A stretch of DNA of 55,739 nt from Natronomonas sp. CBA1123. GTDB taxonomy: Archaea; Halobacteriota; Halobacteria; Halobacteriales; Haloarculaceae. A model generated the notes under the pieces. That model did not search any database and was not told the DNA's origin. It was given only the letters and a program-made list of their open reading frames with translations. Position 1 is the first letter of the stretch; every line of letters begins with the position of its first letter. Location of the stretch: contig NZ_WPCC01000020.1 in NCBI RefSeq assembly GCF_009741925.1, positions 1 to 55,739 of the forward strand. Direction: 5' to 3'. Positions 23,845 to 31,153 of the stretch are shown in pieces. The translations under genes and the position numbers were made by a program.

Positions 23845-25932
23845 ATGGAAACTTCCCGACCAGCCTGGCTAAACACAGATGAACCGTTGCTGACAGGCAA
23901 GTACATATTTTTAGTTCTTCTCGGGATAGCCGGAGTCGTCTATCACCTGTGGTTCGCCCGAACCTACGGCATCGAGATGCAGTTACATCTGGTGGTCCAC
24001 CTCGGATTCATGATGGTCGCCATCACTGCGATATCGTTCGACCCGCAGGTAAGTCGCGAGGACGGCTGGCTGAAAGTACTCGACAACTATCTCGTCTTGC
24101 CGGCCGAACTCGTCGGCTCCGCCGGAATCGCCATCTACCTGTGGATGAATTACGAGCGGCTGGCGATTTTCTCCATCGGGGTATACTCCGACGTCGACTT
24201 CTACCTCGGCATCCTGCTTTTGCTCCTCATCATCGACCAATCCCGCCGTGCGTTCGGGAACATCCTGCCGGCCGTCGGGGTCGTCGGTATCATCTATGCG
24301 CTCGCAGGGCCGTACTTCCCGTCGATTCTCCGCCACGGGGGCATCGACTTCCGCCGGCTCGTCACCTCACAGACCGTCGAGTTCGCGGGCGTCTACGACA
24401 CGCTCGTGCAGGTCGCCGCGACGTACATCGTGATTTTCATCGTGTTCGCGGCGTTCCTCGAAGCCTACGGCGCGATGGACTACTTCGTCAGAATCGGCGC
24501 GAAGGTCGGGAGTTACGTCAAATCCGGCATCACCCAGACGGCCGTCGTCACGAGCGTCGCCATGGGGTCGGTCAACGGGAGCGCGGCCGCAAACGCCGCG
24601 ACGACGGGCGCCTTTACGATTCCGCTGATGAAGAACCAGGGCATCAGCAAAGAAACGTCAGCGGCCATCGAATCGGTCGCTTCGAGTGGCGGCCAAATCA
24701 TGCCGCCCATCATGGGGGCGGCGGCGTTCGTCATGGCCGAAATCACGGGGACGAGCTATCTCCACATCATCACCATCGGCCTGTTGCCAGCGCTGCTGTT
24801 CTACGGCACCATCGCGGTCGCGGTCCACATGATTACGCTGAAGGAAGGCGCCGGGCTGACCAACCTCGAAGACGTCGGAAGTGGCGGTGACGAGGATGAA
24901 CCCGAAGAGGAAGCCAAGACCATCGAGGACATCTCGATGGGGACGGCGAGCGCGCCGAGCGACGTGTCGGTACTGGCGGAGGCGAGTCAGACCTCGTTCC
25001 TCGCCTCGTTCCTGAACGGCATGTATCTCTGGATACCGGTTTCCATCCTCGTGTACACGCTGGTCGTCCTGCAGTACGACCCGGTGTACGCCGGGTTCTT
25101 CTCGACGCTGTCGATTTTCCCCGTGGCGTTAGGCCAGAGTCTGTACTTCAACGACGACAAGAAGGCCGCCGTCCGGAACTTCGTCGAGAACACCATCGAG
25201 GGCTGTCGCCTCGGCATCAGCAACGCCGCGCCGATTACGATGGCCGTCGCGGTCATCGCCATCTTCGTCGGCGTGTTGAACATCACCGGCTTCACCCAAA
25301 CGCTCGCCCAGAGCCTGATTTCGCTGTCGGGCGGCGAGTTGGCCCTGCTGTTGTTCTTCGCGATGTTCGCGGCCATCCTCTTCGGGCTCGGGATGCCGAC
25401 CGTCGCGGCGTACATCGTCGCCGTGTTGCTCATCGCACCCGCGCTGGTGAACCTCGGCATCCGCCTGGAGACGGCGCACTTCTTCGTGTTCTACTTCGCC
25501 ATCCTCTCGGCGATTACGCCGCCGGTCGCCATCGCCTGTATCATCACCGCCGAAATATCGAAGGGGAACTTCTGGCGCGTCGCCGGGAAATCACTCATTC
25601 TCGGGATGCCGCTGTTCTTGCTCCCGTACGTGTTCGTCATCAACGACGCCATCATGTACTGGTCGTTCCCCGAGACGGCGATGCTGTTCCCGGTGCTGTT
25701 CCTCGGGATGGTGTGTCTGTCCATCGCGAGTATCAACTACCTCAACGGCGACCTCAGTTGGCCGTTCAGAATCGGCATCGGATTGGTCGGCGCCGGCATC
25801 CTGTTTGCCCCCCTGATTCCGGTCGCCGACCAGCTCATTCGCGCAGCGCTCATCGTCGTCGCTGTCGGGATGTTCTTCCAGCGAGGCACCTTCGACGGCC
25901 TCCGACAGTACGTCACGAGAGTGCTGCAGTAA
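23845..25932 (+). CDS. TRAP transporter permease, fused small and large subunits (TAXI type)
   Basis: 695 residues with many membrane helices (roughly 18). The fused 4TM (DctQ-like) and 12TM (DctM-like) layout is typical for TAXI systems. Signatures are GSVNGSAAANAATTGAFTIP (near 235-254), ASSGGQIMPPIMGAAAFVM and, in the second half, FGLGMPTVAAYIVAV and SAITPPVAIACI. A charged loop (DEDEPEEEAKTIED) divides the halves. It takes up an organic acid with a Na+ or H+ gradient, using the lipoprotein encoded at 21660. It probably imports the substrate for this catabolic block. Confidence 0.92.
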   Translation: METSRPAWLNTDEPLLTGKYIFLVLLGIAGVVYHLWFARTYGIEMQLHLVVHLGFMMVAITAISFDPQVSREDGWLKVLDNYLVLPAELVGSAGIAIYLWMNYERLAIFSIGVYSDVDFYLGILLLLLIIDQSRRAFGNILPAVGVVGIIYALAGPYFPSILRHGGIDFRRLVTSQTVEFAGVYDTLVQVAATYIVIFIVFAAFLEAYGAMDYFVRIGAKVGSYVKSGITQTAVVTSVAMGSVNGSAAANAATTGAFTIPLMKNQGISKETSAAIESVASSGGQIMPPIMGAAAFVMAEITGTSYLHIITIGLLPALLFYGTIAVAVHMITLKEGAGLTNLEDVGSGGDEDEPEEEAKTIEDISMGTASAPSDVSVLAEASQTSFLASFLNGMYLWIPVSILVYTLVVLQYDPVYAGFFSTLSIFPVALGQSLYFNDDKKAAVRNFVENTIEGCRLGISNAAPITMAVAVIAIFVGVLNITGFTQTLAQSLISLSGGELALLLFFAMFAAILFGLGMPTVAAYIVAVLLIAPALVNLGIRLETAHFFVFYFAILSAITPPVAIACIITAEISKGNFWRVAGKSLILGMPLFLLPYVFVINDAIMYWSFPETAMLFPVLFLGMVCLSIASINYLNGDLSWPFRIGIGLVGAGILFAPLIPVADQLIRAALIVVAVGMFFQRGTFDGLRQYVTRVLQ

Positions 25933-25997
25933 CTGGGCGGTCTCGTTTCTCCGTTTTCGAACCGTTCCGAAAAGAGTCGCCGGCCGTTCGTCGCGCG

Positions 25998-26417
25998 TTA
26001 CTTCGGACCGTTAATCGTCGTGACGGGGCAGTCGGCTTCGAGGATGACATCCTGGACGACGCTGCCGAAGACGGCCTTCCCGACCGGGCTGCGGCGGCGC
26101 CCCCCGAGGACGATTTGGTCGGCGTCCAACTCGCGGGTCGCCCGGACGAGTTCCTCGGCGGGGTCGCCGCTGCGTTGTTGGGCTTCGGCGCTGATGCCCT
26201 CGGATTCGAAAAACGAGAGCGCACTCGACGCGCTCTTGGGCATGTCGGCGTAGTCACCGATGTTGATTTTCCCGCCTTCGTCGCTTTGAACCTCCTTGGC
26301 GACGTTGATGACTACCACTTCGATTTCCTCGCTCGCACAGGGGTAGTTCGCGACGGCCTCCGCTTGAGCCATCACGCGCTCTTCGTGACCATCCGTCGCC
26401 AGTATCACTGTGAACAT
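25998..26417 (-). CDS. Universal stress protein (UspA family)
   Basis: 139 residues. The Usp fold starts with FTVILATDGHEER and has the ATP-binding G-2x-G-9x-G(S/T)-like pattern in VLGGRRRSPVGKAVFGSVVQ, ending in ADCPVTTING. Single-domain Usp proteins bind ATP and are often found beside transporters. Here it lies next to the TRAP permease (66 bases, convergent), a pairing also known for other TRAP systems such as TeaD. The start is supported by a TATA box at 26441-26450. Confidence 0.9.
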   Translation of the reverse strand: MFTVILATDGHEERVMAQAEAVANYPCASEEIEVVVINVAKEVQSDEGGKINIGDYADMPKSASSALSFFESEGISAEAQQRSGDPAEELVRATRELDADQIVLGGRRRSPVGKAVFGSVVQDVILEADCPVTTINGPK

Positions 26418-26440
26418 ACCCCAACGGAGTGAGGCCAGCG

Positions 26441-26450
26441 ATATAAAAGT
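26441..26450 (-). promoter_or_regulatory. TATA box for the Usp gene
   Basis: The minus strand reads acttttatat, centred 28-29 bases before ATG 26417. Confidence 0.6.
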
Positions 26451-26460
26451 ATACCCGCGG

Positions 26461-27459
26461 TCAGCGTTCGGGAATCGCCTTCGTCACCGACTCGGTGTCG
26501 CCGAAGCTCGGGTGGAACAGCGAGTGTCGTCCCGCGCCGCCGGTGACGGTCACGAGGACGTTCTCGGGTTTGGCCGCGAGGCCGACCGATTGGTACTCCC
26601 GGAGTCCCTGAGCGTGGGTCGGCCAGCCGCCGCCGGCCTCGTCGAACATCCCCTGGTCGCGGAGTTCCGACATCGGAATCCGGGCGTGGTCGTGGATGAA
26701 CCGCTTGACGTCGTCTTTCGACCAGCCATCGCGGGCGATAGTCGCCGCGTGCTCCGGCGACAACACGAGATGCGGTTCGCCCCGCTCGTTGAGGTACGCG
26801 AGGTTCGTCCCGACCGTCGCCATCGTGTGGGCTGCCGTCGTGAGGACGCCCGCGGCGCTGTCGGCGACGTGGTCGTTGATGTTGTGCGGCGATTCCGAAG
26901 CGACGACGGTGACGGTGCTGTCGTCTTCGTCGAAGCCGCGGTCGACGTGCAGCGGGTCCCACGGACTCTCGGCTTCGTTCTCGGCGACACATAGGCCGAA
27001 CTTGTGTGGCCCGCCGTGAGTCGCCTTGTCACCCTGTCCGGGGACGGCGCCGCCGATGTTCATGTAGACGAAGGTGAGCGCCCGCCCGATGGTCGCGTTG
27101 GGTTTCGACCCCTGGCCGTAGGCGTTGGCGCCGCCGTTGATGTCGAGGTCGTCCACTATCGGCCCGTTGACGATGACGGCGGGCCAACAGGGGTGGGTCG
27201 TCGCCAGCGCGCCGTAGAGGTTGAACTCCGGTTCCAGCGTCGCTTCGAGGGCAGCCAATACCACCGGGAAGTACGACGCCTCACACCCCGCCATCACCGC
27301 GTTCGCGGCCGCCTTCTGCACCGAGACGCTCCGGTAGGCAGGAGGGACCTCACCGACCGTCTCCGAGGGGTCGCGGTCGACCACCTCGAGGAAGTCCTCG
27401 ACGCGCTCGCGGGTGGGCTGGACGATGGGGAGTCCGTCGGGTGAGTCTATCTCGGACAT
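26461..27459 (-). CDS. CGSC-partner protein A (332 residues, unknown reaction)
   Basis: No enzyme family with a known reaction was recognised, but the gene always seems meant to work with the CGSC protein: it starts directly after that gene's stop (27460). Conserved blocks are NAVMAGCEASYFPVVLAALE (Cys59), FNLYGALATTHP, VIVNGPIVDDLDINGGANA, GQGSKPNATIGRAL, HGGPHKFGLCVAENE (Cys157), DDSTVTVV and SPHNINDH. It is soluble with no signal. Two Cys plus many His/Asn/Asp suggest a metal- or thiol-based enzyme subunit. Its paralog at 28122 has the same length and is very similar over the first 260 residues. Confidence 0.7.
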   Translation of the reverse strand: MSEIDSPDGLPIVQPTRERVEDFLEVVDRDPSETVGEVPPAYRSVSVQKAAANAVMAGCEASYFPVVLAALEATLEPEFNLYGALATTHPCWPAVIVNGPIVDDLDINGGANAYGQGSKPNATIGRALTFVYMNIGGAVPGQGDKATHGGPHKFGLCVAENEAESPWDPLHVDRGFDEDDSTVTVVASESPHNINDHVADSAAGVLTTAAHTMATVGTNLAYLNERGEPHLVLSPEHAATIARDGWSKDDVKRFIHDHARIPMSELRDQGMFDEAGGGWPTHAQGLREYQSVGLAAKPENVLVTVTGGAGRHSLFHPSFGDTESVTKAIPER

Positions 27460-28065
27460 TCAGGCCAGTTCGCTCGATGCCGCGTCGGTGTATTTGCCCT
27501 TGTACAACTCCAGCAGCTCCCCTGTGTCGTTGGTCAGCGCCTCGGTGACCGCCGTGAGGATGTCGTCGGTGACGCGCTCGCTCGCGACCGCTTTCGGGGA
27601 GAGGTCAGCGATTGGGTGTTCGATTTCGACGATTGGGAGGCCGGGAACGCCCTGGTTTTCGGCTTCGTACTGACAGAGGGTCGTGAACTCCTCGGTGCAG
27701 AAGACGACTGTCGGGACGCCGGCCTCCTCGAGTTGGAAGGCGTCGTGCATCGTCCACGACGAACAGGAGCCACAGTCGCCGTAGGCGATGAGGACCGCGT
27801 CGTATTCGCGAAGTTGCTCGTAGACAGCCTCGTCGGCCGCACTCGTCGCTACGTCCTTGTAGACGACCTCGGACACTTCGGCAGCGTGGTCGGCTTCGAG
27901 TCGCTCGCCGACCTCCCGCAGGAAGTGGTCGGCGTTCTTCTTCGTGTTCGAGAACAGCCCGATTCGGGCGTCGCCGACGGTCGACAGTCGGTCGGCCAGT
28001 ACGGTGCCTTTCGCCTCGACTTCGTCGGCGAAGGGGTTGAGAATCTCTTCGTCTTGGTCTGTCAT
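27460..28065 (-). CDS. UGSC-family protein, cysteine form (CGSC motif)
   Basis: 201 residues. The centre reads AYGDCGSCSSWTMHDA: Cys98 and Cys101 form CGSC at the place where UGSC-family selenoproteins carry Sec-Gly-Ser-Cys. Codon 98 is TGT, so Cys is encoded, not Sec. Around it are a Rossmann-like half (ARIGLFSNTKKNADHFL; AVLIAYGD) and further Cys near 123 and 131. The motif looks redox-active. The family's reaction is not known to me. It is flanked by two copies of a 332-residue partner and has its own TATA-like box at 28091-28100. A class III CoA-transferase lies beyond. Confidence 0.75.
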   Translation of the reverse strand: MTDQDEEILNPFADEVEAKGTVLADRLSTVGDARIGLFSNTKKNADHFLREVGERLEADHAAEVSEVVYKDVATSAADEAVYEQLREYDAVLIAYGDCGSCSSWTMHDAFQLEEAGVPTVVFCTEEFTTLCQYEAENQGVPGLPIVEIEHPIADLSPKAVASERVTDDILTAVTEALTNDTGELLELYKGKYTDAASSELA

Positions 28066-28090
28066 CCGTTACCTATCTCCATTCACGGGC

Positions 28091-28100
28091 AATAAGATTT
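28091..28100 (-). promoter_or_regulatory. TATA-like box for the CGSC operon
   Basis: The minus strand reads aaatcttatt, centred 30 bases before ATG 28065. It would drive CGSC plus partner A, apart from partner B. Confidence 0.5.
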
Positions 28101-28121
28101 GCCTAGCACGGGGGGCAGGGG

Positions 28122-29120
28122 CTATCGAATCCGACGCGTTATGGACCGACTGTCGCCGAACGACGACAGGAAGAGCGAGTGTCTCCCCGCACCGCCGGCG
28201 ACGAAGACGATGGGGTCGGCCGGCGAGCGACAGATGGGGACGCCGGCGTCGTCGTCGAGTTCCGATGCCGGGACGTGGCTCGGGCGGCTTCCGTCGCGGG
28301 TGTCGTACATTCCCTGGTCGCGGAGTTCCTCGTGTGGAACCCGCGCGTGGTCGTAGACGAACCGCTTGACGTCGTCCTTGGAGTAGCCGTCACGAGCGAT
28401 GGTCGCCGCGTGTTCCGGCGACAGCGCGAGACACGGTTCGGCCCGCTCGGAGAGATACGTCGTGTTCGCCCCGAGAACCGACATGGTGTCGGCGGCTGTC
28501 GTGAGGACGCCCGCGGCGCTGTCGGCGACGTGGTCGTTGATGTTGTGCGGCGCTTCGGTCGTCAGCACGGTGACGGTGCTGTCGTCTTCGTCGAAGCCGC
28601 GGTCGACGTGCAGCGGGTCCCACGGGTTTTCGGCTTCGTTCTCGGCGACACACAGCCCGAACTTGTGCGGTCCACCGTGAGTCGCCTTGTCCGTCGGCCC
28701 CGGTGTCGCGCCGGCGACGTTCATGTAGACGAAGGTGAGCGCCCGCCCGATGGTCGCGTTCGGTTTCGACCCCTGACCGAAGGCGTTGGCACCGCCGTTG
28801 ATGTCGAGGTCGTCCACTATCGGCCCGTTGACGACCACCATCGGCCAGTGTGGCTCCGTCGTCGCGAGCGTCCCGTAGAGGTTGAACTCGGGGTCCAGCG
28901 TCGCTTCGAGGGCGGCCAACACCACCGGGAAGTACGACGCCTCACACCCGGCCATCACCGCGTTCGCCGCGAGCGTCTCCATCGTCGCCGACCGCTCGCT
29001 CAACGGAAACGGGCCGAGGCGGTCCTCGCCTGCGACATCGGCGGCGTCGAGGAAGCGCTCGACGCGCTCGCGCGTGGGGTCGACGACGGGCAATCCGTCC
29101 GGAGAAGAAACGGTAGCCAT
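28122..29120 (-). CDS. CGSC-partner protein B (332 residues, paralog of A)
   Basis: Same length and blocks as the protein at 26461: NAVMAGCEASYF with Cys59, INGGANAFGQGSKPN, HGGPHKFGLCVAENE, APHNINDHVADSAAG and YSKDDVKRFVYDHAR. The first 260 residues match closely; the last 60 differ. The DNA also has identical runs of 55 and 58 bases, which points to recent duplication or gene conversion. ATG 29120 was chosen since it begins the shared SPDGLP segment; the open frame to 29276 runs into the divergent gene. Function unknown; possibly an alternative partner for the CGSC protein. Confidence 0.7.
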   Translation of the reverse strand: MATVSSPDGLPVVDPTRERVERFLDAADVAGEDRLGPFPLSERSATMETLAANAVMAGCEASYFPVVLAALEATLDPEFNLYGTLATTEPHWPMVVVNGPIVDDLDINGGANAFGQGSKPNATIGRALTFVYMNVAGATPGPTDKATHGGPHKFGLCVAENEAENPWDPLHVDRGFDEDDSTVTVLTTEAPHNINDHVADSAAGVLTTAADTMSVLGANTTYLSERAEPCLALSPEHAATIARDGYSKDDVKRFVYDHARVPHEELRDQGMYDTRDGSRPSHVPASELDDDAGVPICRSPADPIVFVAGGAGRHSLFLSSFGDSRSITRRIR

Positions 29121-29189
29121 ACACACACCGTACACCCGGCGGCCCATACCTGTTCCGACGACCCCTCGACGAGCAAAGCCACGGCAAAA

Positions 29190-29199
29190 GCTTAATAGA
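29190..29199 (+). promoter_or_regulatory. TATA-like box for the class III CoA-transferase at 29221
   Basis: The word gcttaataga is centred 27 bases before ATG 29221. Confidence 0.6.
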
Positions 29200-29220
29200 T
29201 TCACTACCCCCTTCGAACGT

Positions 29221-30408
29221 ATGAGCGACCAGTTGCTGGACGGCATCGACGTAGTCGACCTCGGGCAGATATACAACGGCCCCTACTGCTCTCTGTTGCT
29301 CTCCTATATGGGTGCGGACGTCACGAAAATCGAACCGCCACACGGCGAACCGCTTCGGGCCCGCGTCGACGACGGCGAGGCCCCGGAGTTCGTGATGCTC
29401 AACTCCAACAAGGAGGGAATGACACTCAACCTCAAGACCGAGGAGGGAAAGGAAATCTTCGAGGAACTCATCGAGGACGCCGATATCCTCGTCGAGAACT
29501 TCTCGGTCGGAGCGATGGAGCGCCTCGGCCTCGGCTACGAGGAACTCTCGGAGATAAACCCGGAACTCATCTACGCCCACAGCAGCGGCTTCGGCGAGGA
29601 GGGCCCCTACAACGAGTACCCCGCGATGGACCTCACGATTCAGGCCATCAGCGGCGTGATGGACGTGACAGGCTTCCCGGACGGCCCGCCGACGAAAGCC
29701 GGCATCGCCGTCGGCGACTTCATGGGCGGCATCCACCTGCTCGCCGGCATCCTCGGTGCGCTGTACGAACGGGAGTTGACCGGCGAGGGCCAGTTCGTCG
29801 AGGTGAGCATGCACGACTCGGTGTTCCCGACGCTGATGTCGCCGATGGCGGCGCACTTCAACGACGACGACGTGCCGCCGCGGACCGGCAACCGCCACAG
29901 CGGTCTCGCCCAAAGCCCCTACAACGTCTACGAAACATCCGACGGCTACATCGCCATCTTCGGCGTCACCGACCAGCACTGGCACTCGCTTTTGGAGGTC
30001 ATCGGCCGGGAGGATTTGAAGGGCGACCCCCGCTTCGAGAGCAACGTCAAACGGTCGAACCACCTCGACGCAGTCGACGAACTGGTCGAGGAGTGGACCA
30101 TCGAGCGAAAGCGCGACGACATCGAGGAAATCCTGCTCGACGCGGGCGTCCCCTGTGGCCCGGTCAAGGAACTCGACGAGGTCGCCGACGACCCCCACCT
30201 CAAGGAGCGACAGATGATAAACGAAATCGACCACCCCGACTACGGCGAGATATCGGTGCCCGGCATCCCGATTCGGTTCTCGGGGTCGGAGCTCCCCGAC
30301 ATCGAACCATCGCCGACGAAGGGACGGGACACCCGGAAGGTGATGTGCGAACGACTCGGCTACTCCGAGGCGGAGTACGAGGAACTGAAAGAGAAGGGCG
30401 TCTTCTAG
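29221..30408 (+). CDS. Class III CoA-transferase (CaiB/BaiF family)
   Basis: 395 residues. Marks are LLDGIDVVDLGQIYNGPYCS at the start, GADVTKIEPP, a VENFSVGAMERLGLGY segment, and the nucleophile Asp137 in YPAMDLTIQAISG, the position of the formyl-CoA transferase Asp. It moves CoA between carboxylic acids (donor often succinyl-CoA) with a covalent Asp thioester. In haloarchaea a member acts as succinyl-CoA:mesaconate CoA-transferase, so a similar acid is possible here. It is divergent from CGSC-partner B and its stop overlaps that of the RraA-like gene by four bases. Confidence 0.9.
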   Translation: MSDQLLDGIDVVDLGQIYNGPYCSLLLSYMGADVTKIEPPHGEPLRARVDDGEAPEFVMLNSNKEGMTLNLKTEEGKEIFEELIEDADILVENFSVGAMERLGLGYEELSEINPELIYAHSSGFGEEGPYNEYPAMDLTIQAISGVMDVTGFPDGPPTKAGIAVGDFMGGIHLLAGILGALYERELTGEGQFVEVSMHDSVFPTLMSPMAAHFNDDDVPPRTGNRHSGLAQSPYNVYETSDGYIAIFGVTDQHWHSLLEVIGREDLKGDPRFESNVKRSNHLDAVDELVEEWTIERKRDDIEEILLDAGVPCGPVKELDEVADDPHLKERQMINEIDHPDYGEISVPGIPIRFSGSELPDIEPSPTKGRDTRKVMCERLGYSEAEYEELKEKGVF

Positions 30409-31043
30409 AACTCGTGGTCGTCGCCCTGGAGGTCGGCGACCGTCGCACCTGTTTCGATTTTTCGCTCGACGAGTAGCTCCTCGCGGAGCGTCGCCTCGGC
30501 GGTTTCGGCGACCTCAGCGGCTTTCTCGGCGGGCACGACGACGACGCCCGTCGCGTCGGCGACGACGAGGTCGTCGGGATTGACCGTGACGCCGTCGATT
30601 TTCAGCGGTTCGCCGACCGCCTCGACGGTGAGGCGGCGCTGGCCGGATTTCGGCGTCGGCTGGCGGGCAAACACCGGGAACGACCCCTCACGAATCTCCG
30701 GGATGTCGCGGTAGCCGCCGTCGATGACCATGCCGGCGACGCCGGCGTTCTCGGCCAGTCGGGAGGCGTTGCCACCCCAACAGGAGATATCGGGGCCGAC
30801 GCCGTCGATGACGAGCACGCGGTCCTCGCGGAGTTCGTTCAACATCGCGTAGGGGAAGTTCGTCCGCTCGCCGGGGTCGTCGACCAACTCGAAGCGCATC
30901 GTGTGGGCGCGGCCGACCGTCGTCTGGGCGGGCGCCGCCGGCGGCAGGCCGGTGATGACGCCGTCGATGTCGTGTTTGTCCAAAGCGTCGGAGACGATGC
31001 TGGTGTCGAACATGCTGTACACGTCCGTGATACTCGATGCCAT
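30405..31043 (-). CDS. RraA-like aldolase/decarboxylase family protein
   Basis: 212 residues of the RraA/HMG-aldolase fold. The metal and substrate motif is GVAGMVIDGGYRDIPEIR near residue 98 (Asp and the Arg-Asp pair), with SCWGGNASRLAENAG before it. Members split 4-hydroxy-4-methyl-2-oxoglutarate or decarboxylate oxaloacetate; others only bind RNase E, which haloarchaea lack. Aldolase or decarboxylase activity on a 2-oxo acid is therefore the better guess. It is convergent with the CoA-transferase (CTAG shared by both stops) and has a TATA-like box at 31067-31077. Confidence 0.83.
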   Translation of the reverse strand: MASSITDVYSMFDTSIVSDALDKHDIDGVITGLPPAAPAQTTVGRAHTMRFELVDDPGERTNFPYAMLNELREDRVLVIDGVGPDISCWGGNASRLAENAGVAGMVIDGGYRDIPEIREGSFPVFARQPTPKSGQRRLTVEAVGEPLKIDGVTVNPDDLVVADATGVVVVPAEKAAEVAETAEATLREELLVERKIETGATVADLQGDDHEF

Positions 31044-31066
31044 GTACTCGTCTGCTGCGTGCGGCG

Positions 31067-31077
31067 GCTTATAGGTA
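31067..31077 (-). promoter_or_regulatory. TATA-like box for the RraA-like gene
   Basis: The minus strand reads acctataagcc, centred 29 bases before ATG 31043. Confidence 0.5.
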
Positions 31078-31153
31078 TCCCTCGTCGCTTGGCCGTCTTG
31101 GCCGGCAAAGCGACGGTGAAAACACCTATCATTGCTCGACCAGAACGGAAGGT

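Noticed and set aside
27763-27774. Possible selenocysteine codon in the CGSC motif
   Set aside because: The codons read TGT GGC TCC TGT on the minus strand, so both positions are Cys; no in-frame TGA or SECIS is needed.
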